Of a stretch of DNA of 64,000 nucleotides, positions 56,484 to 64,000 are shown one piece after another; position 1 is the first letter of the stretch; the number at the start of each line of letters is the position of its first letter. The stretch covers positions 124,001 to 188,000 of the forward strand of contig NZ_RDQN01000002.1 of assembly GCF_003703395.1 (NCBI RefSeq), given 5' to 3'. Source of the stretch: Pseudoxanthomonas spadix. Lineage in GTDB: Bacteria > Pseudomonadota > Gammaproteobacteria > Xanthomonadales > Xanthomonadaceae. The translations under genes and the position numbers were made by a program. The notes beneath the pieces are model-generated. The model saw only the letters and a program-made list of their open reading frames with translations. It had not been told where the DNA came from and ran no database searches.

Positions 56484-57205
56484 GGCTCCGCCACCGTCGC
56501 TTCGATCCGGGCCAGCGCCTGCGGCAGCGCCCAGGCGGCATCGACCTGCAGCAAGCGCGGGGTGTCCTCGGCCAGGTCGTGTTCGGCCTCGTGTGCCCAG
56601 GTCAGATGATAGGGCATGTGGATGCCCCAGCCGCCCAGGCCCACGACCGGCGCGATGTCCGAGCGCAGCGAATTGCCGATCATGGCAAAGCGCCCGGGCG
56701 CCACGTCCAGCTCGCGCAGCACCCGCTGGTAGGTGGGCGCGTCCTTTTCCGAGACGACCTCGATCCGGTGGAACAGGTCGGACAAGCCGGACTGCACGAT
56801 CTTGGCCTCCTGGTGGAACAGGTCGCCCTTGGTGATCAGCACGATGCGGTGGTCGGCGGCGATGGCCTGCACTGCCGCGACGATGCCCTCGATCAGTTCG
56901 ACCGGATGGTCCAGGGTCGCCCGGCCGATGGCGATGATGTCCTGCACGTGGCGGGCGCTGATGCGCTCGCCGGTCAGCTCGATGGCCGACTCGATCATCG
57001 ACAGCATCATGCCCTTGGCGCCATAGCCGAAGATGCGCAGGTTGCGCCGTTCCACCGCCAGCAGGTGCGCCAGGGTGCGGCGGTCGGACAGGTCGATGTA
57101 GTGGCCCACGATCTGTTCGAACGCAGCCTCGGCGGCGCGGTAGTAGTCCTCGCTCTTCCACAGCGTGTCATCGCCGTCGAAGCCCACCCACTCGATCTGT
57201 GCCAT
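56480..57205 (-). CDS. HAD-family hydrolase
   Basis: A 241-residue phosphatase-like protein of the HAD superfamily. Motif I is FDGDDTLWKSEDYY, motif II LITKGD, the Lys of motif III is in VSEKDAPTYQRVL, and motif IV is MIGNSLRSDIAPVV. A helical cap lies between residues about 20 and 90. The substrate is unknown. It overlaps the downstream secreted-protein gene by 4 bases. Its closest resemblance is to YjjG/PhnX-type HAD proteins. Confidence 0.88.
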   Translation of the reverse strand: MAQIEWVGFDGDDTLWKSEDYYRAAEAAFEQIVGHYIDLSDRRTLAHLLAVERRNLRIFGYGAKGMMLSMIESAIELTGERISARHVQDIIAIGRATLDHPVELIEGIVAAVQAIAADHRIVLITKGDLFHQEAKIVQSGLSDLFHRIEVVSEKDAPTYQRVLRELDVAPGRFAMIGNSLRSDIAPVVGLGGWGIHMPYHLTWAHEAEHDLAEDTPRLLQVDAAWALPQALARIEATVAEP

Positions 57206-57257
57206 GGCCCGTCCTGCTTCTCACCCGCTGCCCAGCATACCGACAGCGCCGCGGTGC

Positions 57258-57290
57258 AAAAAAGAACGGGCAGCCCGAAGGCCGCCCGTT
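57258..57290 (-). terminator. Terminator of the repetitive lipoprotein gene
   Basis: On the minus strand AACGGGC and its partner GCCCGTT enclose a smaller GCC/GGC stem with a tetraloop, followed by a C and six T. It ends transcription from the gene at 57349-57639; the reverse strand also has a hairpin but a weaker T-run. Confidence 0.8.
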
Positions 57291-57348
57291 TTCGTTTCCT
57301 GCCACCGCCACGGGACAGGCCCGTAGCGGTGCCGTCCTGGCAAGCCGA

Positions 57349-57639
57349 TTAGGACTGGGCCGGCGGGGTGGACTCGGCCGGAGCCGAAGATTCCGGCGGG
57401 GTTTCCATCGACGGCGGGGTGGACTCGGTCGGCATGGTGTCCGCCGGCGGAGTCGATTCCGGCGGCATGGTGTCGGCCGGCGGCGGGGTCGACTCGGCCG
57501 GCGCCGAAGATTCCGGCGGGGTGCTGTCGGCTGGAGCTGCGGTTTCGTCGGCCTTCGGGCCGCAAGCCGACAACATCAGCGAGCCAGCCAGAACGACGGC
57601 CAGGGTGGCCGGCGCCATCAACGTGCTGCGAATCTTCAT
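57349..57639 (-). CDS. Small repetitive lipoprotein
   Basis: A 96-residue lipoprotein: the lipobox is LMLSACGPK after a hydrophobic signal. The mature part is almost only Pro, Ser, Thr, Glu and Ala in imperfect repeats (PPESSAPAESTPP, PPADTMPPESTPP, PPADTMPTESTPP, PPESSAPAESTPP again). It is likely a flexible, extended outer-membrane tether or spacer. A terminator follows at 57258. No domain is recognised. Confidence 0.8.
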   Translation of the reverse strand: MKIRSTLMAPATLAVVLAGSLMLSACGPKADETAAPADSTPPESSAPAESTPPPADTMPPESTPPADTMPTESTPPSMETPPESSAPAESTPPAQS

Positions 57640-57840
57640 TCAGATGCTCCTGTTATGGGTGGTCAGCGCCCAAAGGCGCAGAGGTGACATGGAATATTGC
57701 CGTGGGTGGTCGCAACGCAAGGCACCGCAACCGGCATGCCCTGTCCGCATGTAACGATGTCCTGGGGTCGCGGTCAAGTGAGGCATGGATCAGGGATCGG
57801 CCCCGCCGCGGTCTTGCCGCGTCCCGGCAGTCGCACCTGC

Positions 57841-58227
57841 CTACTGCCCGGACGCCTGGCCTGCGCCACCGCCATAGTGCTTGACCACGAAGGCCTTGTA
57901 TTCCTCCTGGGTCAGGGTGCCGTCACTGTCGCCGTCGGCCTGGCCAAAGATCTGCGAAAGCCCCGGATTGGCGCTGGACTCGACCTTGCTGATCGCGCCG
58001 TCCTTGTCAGTATCCAGGCTGTTCCACCCCTGCTGGCTTTGGTCGGACGGATCGGCCGCCTGCGGCTGAGCGTCCGCGGCGGCCGCGGACTGCGCCTGAA
58101 GGTGCTGCTGTTCCTGCACGGCCGCGTCCTGCGCGTGGTGCTGCGCCTGCTGGGCGAAGGCCGGCGCGGAGAACGCCGCACCAAGGGCAATCAAGCCCAG
58201 CAATGGCTTGCGACGGGAGGTCTTCAT
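57841..58227 (-). CDS. Exported EF-hand calcium-binding protein
   Basis: A 128-residue periplasmic protein with signal peptide (ALGAAFSAPAFAQQ) and a Gln/Ala-rich middle. Two EF-hand loops are present, DTDKDGAISKVE and DGDSDGTLTQEE, both with the standard Asp/Glu ligand pattern, so it likely binds Ca2+. The C-terminal tail ends in Gly/Ala. Partner unknown. Confidence 0.88.
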   Translation of the reverse strand: MKTSRRKPLLGLIALGAAFSAPAFAQQAQHHAQDAAVQEQQHLQAQSAAAADAQPQAADPSDQSQQGWNSLDTDKDGAISKVESSANPGLSQIFGQADGDSDGTLTQEEYKAFVVKHYGGGAGQASGQ

Positions 58228-58441
58228 GGGTGTCTGCTCCTGTGGGGTCCGTGCGGGGTCAATGCGCGAAAGTCAGCGCACGACAGCACCTTGGACGTGC
58301 GCATCTGAACCCCCGCGCCTGCGCAGCATTGCTTTGAACAGGGCTTTAACCCGCTGGCACACCAGACCGGCTAGCGCCGCCGTGAGCGGCGCGTGGCGCG
58401 TTTGTCAGCAATACGTTTTGGCCGTGACGCACTGGCCGGTT

Positions 58442-58843
58442 TCAGTGCTCGCGATCCGGCGATACCGCTGGCGGCGTGGCGTCGTCATCCCGGGAACGGG
58501 CGCTGAATGCAAGCCTTGACAGCACCACACCCACCACTGCGCCGATGGCTTCCAGGGCCACGCGCGCGCCCAGGGAATCCGGATCGTGGATTTTCTGCAG
58601 GGCCATGCGTGCATAGACCGGCGACTCCAGCTTGACCACGCCCAGGTAGAACAGGTGCCAGCCATCAATGCCTGCGCCGATGACCACGGCCATCACGCAG
58701 CTCCAGCCGATGGCATGGGAATGGTGCAGGCCGGCACGCGCGGCGATCCAATGCCACACCGCGTACACCAGCAGGCCGATCAGCAGCGCGATCGCGCCGG
58801 CTTCCAGTGCGCCGAGCAGGCCAAAGTGCAACGGAAGATTCAT
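58442..58843 (-). CDS. Hypothetical small membrane protein
   Basis: A 133-residue protein with three hydrophobic segments: LLGALEAGAIALLIGLLVYA, IGWSCVMAVVIGAGIDGWHL, and ALEAIGAVVGVVLSRL. The C-terminal tail is hydrophilic. No family is recognised. It is flanked by a GC-rich hairpin upstream (GCGCCGC/GCGGCGC near 58375). Coding is supported by amphipathic and hydrophobic pattern only. Confidence 0.6.
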   Translation of the reverse strand: MNLPLHFGLLGALEAGAIALLIGLLVYAVWHWIAARAGLHHSHAIGWSCVMAVVIGAGIDGWHLFYLGVVKLESPVYARMALQKIHDPDSLGARVALEAIGAVVGVVLSRLAFSARSRDDDATPPAVSPDREH

Positions 58844-58915
58844 GGGGTCCGGGCACGCAGGGCGTGCCGTTGGCAGGGGAAGAAGCTGGCTACTGTACCA
58901 GCGTGCGCGAGGCGC

Positions 58916-59104
58916 TCAGGCATCGTTTTCCGCGCGTGCCGACAGATGCGCCCGGCCCTGGTCGTCCACCGCCAGCGCGATGCTGATCGGACGACAGCAC
59001 ACCTGGCAGTCCTCGATGTAGTCCTGGTCGCCAGCCGAGACGTCCACGGCGATGTCCAGCGCCTGGCCGCAGTAGGGGCAATGGATGGTGCGGAAATCGA
59101 GCAT
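58916..59104 (-). CDS. CPXCG-motif cysteine-rich protein
   Basis: A 62-residue protein with the pairs CPYCG and CQVCC; a start at 59104 (MLDFRTIHCPYCG) is preferred, with an in-frame ATG 4 codons upstream. It matches the short Cys_rich_CPXG family, probably a zinc or Fe-S knuckle. Many bacteria carry it as a single small gene; function unknown. Confidence 0.8.
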   Translation of the reverse strand: MLDFRTIHCPYCGQALDIAVDVSAGDQDYIEDCQVCCRPISIALAVDDQGRAHLSARAENDA

Positions 59105-59198
59105 GCGTCCAAGCATCGCCGCGCCACCGTGACGGGACGGTCACATCCCGATAACCGGGCCACATCGAGCCTGCGTGCATCCCCCAAGGGAGCACGCC

Positions 59199-59699
59199 AT
59201 GAAGACCCGACATGTGTATGCCACCACCGACCTGGCCGGCGCACGCGCCGCCGTGCACGCTGCCACCGCCCGGGCCGGGATCGACCGCAACGATGTCTCG
59301 CTGATCGCCAAGGGCGAAGTGGAGATGGAGCAGATCCCCGACGGCCTGAAGGAAGCGCAGACCGACTTCAAACCGGCCGCGCTGCGCGGTGCGCTGGGCG
59401 GCGGCGCGGCGGGCCTGGTGGCTGGCATCGTCGGCGTGACAGTGCCGCCGCTGGGCCTGACCCTGGCCGGTGCAGGCGCGCTGGCCTTGGCCGGCGCCGC
59501 GGTCGGCACCTGGTCGGCGGCGCTGGTCGGTTCGTCGGTGCCCGACACGGTGCGACGCACGTTCGAGGAGGAGATCCAGGCAGGGCGCGTGCTGGTGGTG
59601 GTCGATGCCGAGGAACAATCCCTGCGCCGCGCCGATGCCGCGGTCCAGGCCACCGGCGCGCGCCTGTTGCCCTACGAACAGCCCAGCGCGCTCACCTGA
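59199..59699 (+). CDS. Hypothetical protein with glycine-rich membrane hairpin
   Basis: A 166-residue protein starting MKTRHVYATTDLAGARAAV; the preceding AGGGAGC is a fair ribosome site. Its ends are mixed alpha/beta (RAGIDRNDVSLIAKGEVE and VLVVVDAEEQSLRRADAAV), and the middle (about 65-120) is a Gly/Ala-rich double membrane segment. The arrangement resembles stress proteins of the GSP17M/YflT type with an inserted membrane hairpin. Function unknown. Confidence 0.75.
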   Translation: MKTRHVYATTDLAGARAAVHAATARAGIDRNDVSLIAKGEVEMEQIPDGLKEAQTDFKPAALRGALGGGAAGLVAGIVGVTVPPLGLTLAGAGALALAGAAVGTWSAALVGSSVPDTVRRTFEEEIQAGRVLVVVDAEEQSLRRADAAVQATGARLLPYEQPSALT

Positions 59700-59976
59700 C
59701 CGGCACTTGGTTCCATCGCCAGGGCCCAGGCACGGACAGGCACAGCCACGCGGGCGGACTTGGCGCTCGCGGGCAGGCGACCGGCGCACAGCGAAACCGC
59801 GCCGGCCCGCGTACAAGATGCCAGGGGACCGCAGTTGACCTTCCAGGGTCGGGTACCGGGGATGGACCGCTGACCAAGCGGTCATCACCGACGCGCCCTG
59901 AACAACTGACGCCCCGCCAGCGAGTACAACGCCACACGACGCCGCGTTCCCAGCTGGCCCGCACCAGGAGCCTTCC

Positions 59977-61167
59977 ATGCCCCATCCCCATCGCCCTCTG
60001 CTCGTCGCCGTGTTGCCGGCGCTGCTGTCGGCAGCCGCCTGCAGCGGTGTGGCTGCGCCGCAGTACGCCACGACGTCTGCCTCCGCATCCGCCTCGGCTT
60101 CCGCGCCCGCAGCCGAAGCCGGCCGGCCATTCGCGGTGACCCCGGTGCACGCCTTCGCCGAACCCTGGGCCATGACCTTCCTGCCCGATGGACGCCTGCT
60201 GGTCACCGAGAAGCGCGGCCAGCTGCAGCTGTACGACTTCAGGGCCGGCAAGGCCACCGAGATCGCCGGCGTGCCGACCGTCGCCTATGGCGGCCAGGGC
60301 GGATTGGGCGATGTGGTCCTGCATCCGGACTTCGCCAACAACAAGGTGGTGTACCTGAGCTATGCCGAGCCGGGCGATGGCGACATGCGCGGTGCTGCAG
60401 TGGCCCGCGCGACGCTGGCCCTGGACGCCGCCGGTGGCGGCACGCTGCAGGACCTGAAGGTGATCTGGCGCCAGCTGCCCAAGGTCAGCGGGCAAGGCCA
60501 TTACGGCCATCGCATCGCCTTCGACCGCGCCGGCAAGCTGTGGATCAGCTCCAGCGAACGGCAGAAGTTCGATCCGGCCCAGGACATGACCAGCAACCTG
60601 GGCAAGATCGTGCGACTCAACGACGATGGCAGCGTGCCGGCCGACAACCCGTTTGCAGCCCGAGGCGGGGTCGCCAGCCAGATCTGGTCGCTCGGCCATC
60701 GCAACGTGCTGGGCATTGCCTTCGATGCACAGGGCCGGTTGTGGGCGCAGGAGATGGGTCCCAGGGGCGGCGACGAACTCAACCTGATCGAGCGCGGCGC
60801 CAACTATGGTTGGCCGATCGTCTCCAATGGCGACCATTACGACGGCCGCGACATCCCCGACCATGCCACCGCCCCGGAGTTCACCGCGCCCAAGGTCAGC
60901 TGGAACCCGGTGATCTCCCCGGCGGGACTGATGATCTATTCGGGCAGCCTGTTCCCGGACTGGAAGGGCAACGCCTTCATCGGCGGGTTGTCCTCGCGCA
61001 GCCTGGTGCGGATCGAGTTTGACGGAAGCAACGCAAAGGAAGCGGCCCGCTACGACATGGGCCAGCGCATCCGCGAGGTCGAACAGGGCCCGGACGGTGC
61101 GCTGTGGTTGCTGGAAGACGGCAAGGACGGCGGCGGCCGCCTGCTCAGGCTCACGCCGGCAGCCTGA
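59977..61167 (+). CDS. PQQ-dependent aldose sugar dehydrogenase-type lipoprotein
   Basis: A 396-residue beta-propeller protein of the glucose/sorbosone dehydrogenase family (YliI/Asd-like). The signal ends with a lipobox, SAAACSG. A Ser/Ala-rich linker follows, then propeller blades with [63 protein letters not shown] and [17 protein letters not shown]. It uses PQQ and Ca2+ to oxidise soluble sugars in the periplasm. No PQQ biosynthesis genes are in the window. Confidence 0.9.
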   Translation: MPHPHRPLLVAVLPALLSAAACSGVAAPQYATTSASASASASAPAAEAGRPFAVTPVHAFAEPWAMTFLPDGRLLVTEKRGQLQLYDFRAGKATEIAGVPTVAYGGQGGLGDVVLHPDFANNKVVYLSYAEPGDGDMRGAAVARATLALDAAGGGTLQDLKVIWRQLPKVSGQGHYGHRIAFDRAGKLWISSSERQKFDPAQDMTSNLGKIVRLNDDGSVPADNPFAARGGVASQIWSLGHRNVLGIAFDAQGRLWAQEMGPRGGDELNLIERGANYGWPIVSNGDHYDGRDIPDHATAPEFTAPKVSWNPVISPAGLMIYSGSLFPDWKGNAFIGGLSSRSLVRIEFDGSNAKEAARYDMGQRIREVEQGPDGALWLLEDGKDGGGRLLRLTPAA

Positions 61168-61293
61168 CCGCGGTTGGGCGGCATGCCAGGCTCGGCATCG
61201 ACCGGGGCAGCGGCACACTGCCCATCGCCATCCGGCTCCAACGACGCCTGTTGTTTTCCGGCATGGGCATGTCCGACGCTTGCAGGGTGACGC

Positions 61294-62199
61294 TCATTCC
61301 CTGGTGATCCTGTGCCCGCCGAAGCCATTGCGCATCGCCGCCAGCAGCTTGTCGGCGTAGGAATCCTTCTCGCGCGAGCGCAGGCGTTCGAGCAGCGACA
61401 GGGTGATCACCGGCGCGGACACGTTGAGGTCCAGCGATTCGGCCACCGTCCAGCGACCTTCGCCCGAATCCTCCACATACGGCGCGATGCCGGCCAGGGT
61501 GGGATTTTCCTTCAGCGCATCGGTGGCGATGTCCAGCAGCCACGAGCGCACCACGCTGCCGTGCTGCCACACCTGCGCCACTTGGTGCAGATCGAGCTTG
61601 AAGTCGGCCTTGCGCTCCAGGATCGCAAAGCCCTCGGCGTAGGCCTGCATCATTCCGTACTCGATGCCGTTGTGGACCATCTTGGTGAAGTGGCCCGCGC
61701 CCACGGGACCTACGTGGCCCCAGCCGGTGGTCGGCGATGGCGCCAGGGTCTCGAACACCGGCTTGAGCGTGGCCAGGGCGGCATCGCTGCCGCCGACCAT
61801 CATGCTGTAGCCCTCGGTCAGGCCCCACACGCCGCCGCTGGTGCCGCAGTCGACGAGGGCGATGCCGGCCTGCTCCAGCCGCGCGGCGCGGCGGATGCTG
61901 TCCTTGTAGTGCGAGTTGCCACCATCGATGACGATGTCGCCCGGCCACAGCAGCGGCAGCAGTGCGTCGAGCGTGTCATCGACGATGGTGCCGGCCGGCA
62001 CCATCAGCCAGACCGCGCGCGGGGCGGACAGTTCGGACACCAGCGCGGCCAGCGAGCCGGCCGGGGTGACTCCGTGGTCGGCGGCACGCTGGCGCGCCTG
62101 CGCCGAAGGATCGAATCCGGTGACCGCGTGGCCGCCCTGCGCCAGGCGCTGGGCCATGTTCGCGCCCATCCGCCCCAGCCCCACCATGCCCAGTTCCAT
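61294..62199 (-). CDS. gnd: 6-phosphogluconate dehydrogenase-like, short form (GntZ/YqeC type)
   Basis: A 301-residue NAD(P)-dependent decarboxylating dehydrogenase of the shorter type. The start is at 62199 (MELGMVGLGRMGANMA), with AGAGGAG 7 bases upstream; ATG 62202 is one codon earlier. NAD(P) motif GLGRMGANM, DGGNSHYKDS, GGVWGLTEGYSMMVGG and catalytic KMVHNGIEYGMMQAYAEG are intact. The full-length type has about 470 residues, so this is the bacterial NAD-linked form. The substrate is likely 6-phosphogluconate. Confidence 0.92.
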   Translation of the reverse strand: MELGMVGLGRMGANMAQRLAQGGHAVTGFDPSAQARQRAADHGVTPAGSLAALVSELSAPRAVWLMVPAGTIVDDTLDALLPLLWPGDIVIDGGNSHYKDSIRRAARLEQAGIALVDCGTSGGVWGLTEGYSMMVGGSDAALATLKPVFETLAPSPTTGWGHVGPVGAGHFTKMVHNGIEYGMMQAYAEGFAILERKADFKLDLHQVAQVWQHGSVVRSWLLDIATDALKENPTLAGIAPYVEDSGEGRWTVAESLDLNVSAPVITLSLLERLRSREKDSYADKLLAAMRNGFGGHRITRE

Positions 62200-62321
62200 C
62201 ATCCGGCTCCTCTGACGCGCGCCAATTGCGCACCGGCAAGCTTCACGCAAGCGGCGTGAGCGGGCAGTGGTGGGCCTGACCCGATCGGTGTCGCATTACG
62301 CGACGACCCATGCCGGTGCCG

Positions 62322-62525
62322 TCAGTCGCGCACCAGGGTGACATAGGCGCCACTGCTGACGATCTGAAAGGTGTCGTTGTCCACCCGGCGTACCGGGGTG
62401 CCGTCATCCAGCGCATACAGATGTGCGGGGTGGCCAGCCGCGCCGGCATCGTGGTCAGAGGGCAGGATCCGCACCCGGCGACGCTCGCCAGTGCTGTCCT
62501 GGGCAACGAAGTAGCGGGTTTCCAT
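62322..62525 (-). CDS. Small hypothetical protein
   Basis: A 67-residue protein, METRYFVAQDSTGERRRVRI ... SSGAYVTLVRD. GAGGGA lies about 10 bases upstream of the ATG. It is a compact beta-like sequence with no membrane or signal segment. Family not recognised. The gene lies between gnd and the second 168-bp element. Confidence 0.55.
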   Translation of the reverse strand: METRYFVAQDSTGERRRVRILPSDHDAGAAGHPAHLYALDDGTPVRRVDNDTFQIVSSGAYVTLVRD

Positions 62526-62683
62526 CGTGATGTCCCTCGCGAGGCTGCGAATGTGGCGCCAAGCCTAGGTGCAGAGACATTAAAACCACCTGCACGCGCC
62601 ACTGCCCGGCCGTTCCATTGCGAGCTGGACGATGTCTGCCTGCCAATGGGCAAGGCCGGCGCGGACGAGGGCAGCGCCTCGCC
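62526..62683. other. Short intergenic stretch, no gene
   Basis: A 158-base gap between the small hypothetical gene and the palindromic element. Nothing recognisable apart from a few weak open frames. Confidence 0.4.
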
Positions 62684-62851
62684 CTAGGAGCCTGTCGGAC
62701 TTTGGCCGGCCGGGCTGCAAATCCGGCTGTGCGGTCCATATTTCCGTCGCTTCTTGCCCCATAGAACCACTATGGGGCGGCGAATCGCCGAAAATCTGTC
62801 CTCGCGCAGACGAATTTTCGCCTCGACCGCCAAAGCCCGACAGACTCCTAG
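62684..62851. mobile_element. 168-bp palindromic MITE-like element, copy B
   Basis: Same length and layout as copy A at 29587-29754: it begins CTAGGAGCCTGTCGGACTTT and ends in the reverse complement of CTAGGAGTCTGTCGGGCTTT. The middle hairpin is GCCCCATAG/CTATGGGGC. It differs from copy A at 19 positions without gaps. Three of the differences are paired substitutions that keep base pairing: the terminal C-G/G-C, a T-A/C-G near the inner end of the terminal repeat, and a G-C/C-G in the central stem. No transposase is in or near the element. Confidence 0.85.
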
Positions 62852-63036
62852 CCGGTGGGAGCGCTGACGCCACCTCACCGGTCGCGCTGGGCGTGGTGCC
62901 CGGCCAGGGCCGGAAGCGACCGCCGCCGCGGCCGTCGAGGCGCAGAAAACCGGTCTCGGGGCAAGGCCCCACGAAACCGAACCAGAAGGCCGGCCCTGCC
63001 GGTCCGGTTTCTTGCATGCCTTTGGAACGCGTGGAG

Positions 63037-63816
63037 TCAGGGCGTGTCGGTGCTGCCGGCATCGTCCCTGGGCGCGGCCGGGTCCGGTGCCGGTGTGGGT
63101 GCCGGTGCCGGTGCCGGTGCCGCGTCCGGTGCGGGTGCGGGTGCGGGTGCGGGCACGAGGGTACCGGCGGCCGGGCTTTCCACCGGCATCGGCACGGCTT
63201 CGCCTGCCGGGTGCGGCTGCAGCGGTGCAGGCGCCGGCGGCGCCATGGCTTCCTCGGCCCGCTTGGGTGCCAGCACGGGCTTCTTGACCTGCGGTGGCAG
63301 ATAGCGGTCGACCAGGCGGAAGAACGAGCGGTAGAAGTCGGGGTCCTGCACGGTCAGGCTGGCCACCCGCACCAGCGAGTCATCGCTGCTGCCGAAGGGC
63401 AGCGACAGCGATCCCAGCGCGGTGCCGACGCTGGCCGAGGTATTGGACTTGCGCAGGTTGTAACGGTCCTGGGTGGCGCTGGCGAACACCCAGGCCTCGC
63501 CCGAAGCCAGACCCACGCAGGACACCCGAATGGCGACCTGCTCGTGGACTTCCGGCTCGGGCTGGAAATTCTTGTTGGCTTCCACCATCGCCGCATCCGA
63601 ACGGCTGACCACATAGCCCTGGCTCAGCAGTGCGCGGCGCGAGCCCTCGCACACCTGGTCCGGAGCGCGGTCGAAGGTGCGCGAGTAGGTGCCATCGGAG
63701 TCAAAGGTCTCCGCTGCCAGCATTTCGCCCTTCTTGGAAAAGGGCGAGTGACTGCAGCCGGACAAAAGGACCGCGGCCGCGGCCAGGGGAGCACAGCGCA
63801 ACAGGGAGATTCGCAT
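63037..63816 (-). CDS. DUF2242 lipoprotein with Pro-Ala repeat tail
   Basis: A 259-residue lipoprotein with lipobox VLLSGCSHS. The DUF2242 core (about 30-190) has YSRTFDRAPDQVCEGSRRAL, SQGYVVSRSDAAMVEANKNF and VQDPDFYRSFFRLVDRYLPP. The last 60 residues are Pro-Ala repeats (PAPAPAPAPDAAPAPAPAP), encoded by in-frame 6-bp repeats at 63082-63160. DUF2242 proteins are found in beta- and gammaproteobacteria as exported lipoproteins of unknown function. Confidence 0.88.
   Translation of the reverse strand: MRISLLRCAPLAAAAVLLSGCSHSPFSKKGEMLAAETFDSDGTYSRTFDRAPDQVCEGSRRALLSQGYVVSRSDAAMVEANKNFQPEPEVHEQVAIRVSCVGLASGEAWVFASATQDRYNLRKSNTSASVGTALGSLSLPFGSSDDSLVRVASLTVQDPDFYRSFFRLVDRYLPPQVKKPVLAPKRAEEAMAPPAPAPLQPHPAGEAVPMPVESPAAGTLVPAPAPAPAPDAAPAPAPAPTPAPDPAAPRDDAGSTDTP
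63082..63160. repeat. In-frame hexanucleotide repeats in the DUF2242 gene
   Basis: Plus-strand GGTGCC and GGTGCG units recur about ten times, interrupted near the middle by CGCGTCC. They encode the Pro-Ala tail. Because the unit is six bases, slippage would only change the tail length. Confidence 0.75.
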
Positions 63817-64000
63817 GGAGGATGGCAGTCACGGAGCGGGAGCCGCGAAAGCATAACCCGTGCCACGAAAACGGTTTCACCGACCTCCGCAGGCTGCTCA
63901 GTTTTTGTTCTGGCTGAACTGGCAATTCGATGAACGCAGCGCACGCTTCGGCCCACGGCGCCATCACGGACCGGCGCCTAGGCTACCCTTTCCTCCGCGG
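63817..64000. other. Window end, no gene seen
   Basis: The 184 bases downstream of the DUF2242 start hold its leader and no recognisable gene on either strand before the window ends. Confidence 0.4.

Noticed and set aside
58370-58395. GCGCCGC/GCGGCGC hairpin as a terminator.
   Set aside because: No T-run follows on either strand.

Overview
The window is a high-GC chromosomal segment of a gammaproteobacterium of the Xanthomonadaceae/Lysobacteraceae group (Stenotrophomonas or Pseudoxanthomonas-like). The evidence is the gene order prmA - DUF3426 gene - fis - purH - purD, BtuB-type and other TonB-dependent receptors, an AmpE-like protein, frequent GTG/TTG starts, and a 168-bp palindromic repeat whose accidental ORFs I associate with this family. 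This placement rests on protein resemblance and synteny remembered from these genera, not on a database search.

Layout. 1-8.1 kb: a complete kdpABC-kdpDE potassium-uptake operon on the minus strand. 8.1-12.5 kb: a debris-rich accessory stretch holding a frameshifted TorF-type porin, a broken DNA methyltransferase, an intact PIN toxin/RHH antitoxin pair with its operator, a broken ribB fragment, an unusual SDR and a truncated outer-membrane transporter gene. It ends abruptly at prmA, the start of conserved core genome. 12.5-22.5 kb: prmA, a DUF3426 zinc-ribbon membrane protein, fis, purH, a Ca/Na antiporter, purD, a FUSC-family membrane protein and an SDR. 22.5-27.2 kb: a divergent TonB-dependent receptor and phoD pair, separated by a three-fold 11-bp repeat that looks like a Pho box and by a perfect 12-bp inverted repeat. 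27.3-30.6 kb: an MFS-acyltransferase fusion and two CD225-type small membrane proteins with a 168-bp palindromic element between them, then a DUF2752 gene. 30.7-39.7 kb: ampE-like gene, nudC, erpA, a DUF6776-like protein, a DUF4126-like membrane protein, a degenerate c-di-GMP response regulator next to a hybrid kinase, and the bacterioferritin and Bfd genes. 39.8-48.1 kb: rppH, tRNA-Met with promoter and terminator, then the cytochrome bd cluster cydABX, divergent cydDC, and an fnr-type regulator. 48.4-64 kb: rhlE, queD, a candidate small RNA with two hairpins carrying identical C-rich loops, fRMsr, a TfoX C-terminal-like protein, a REP-like palindrome, a cobalamin riboswitch and btuB, gph, dinB, several small exported proteins, a PQQ-type sugar dehydrogenase, a gnd-like gene, the second copy of the 168-bp element, and a DUF2242 lipoprotein.

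How the parts work together. The kdp genes form a self-contained K+ starvation response with a plausible KdpE site upstream of the porin remnant. The cyd region is a complete low-oxygen module: oxidase subunits including the tiny CydX, the CydDC exporter needed for assembly, a near-centred perfect FNR box in the divergent promoter region, and an FNR-like sensor gene just beyond cydC. The PhoD/TonB receptor pair looks like a phosphate-scavenging unit. The btuB gene is controlled by its own riboswitch. The most notable unexplained items are the candidate sRNA at about 50365-50511, the covarying palindromic element, and the triple 11-bp repeat upstream of the TonB receptor.
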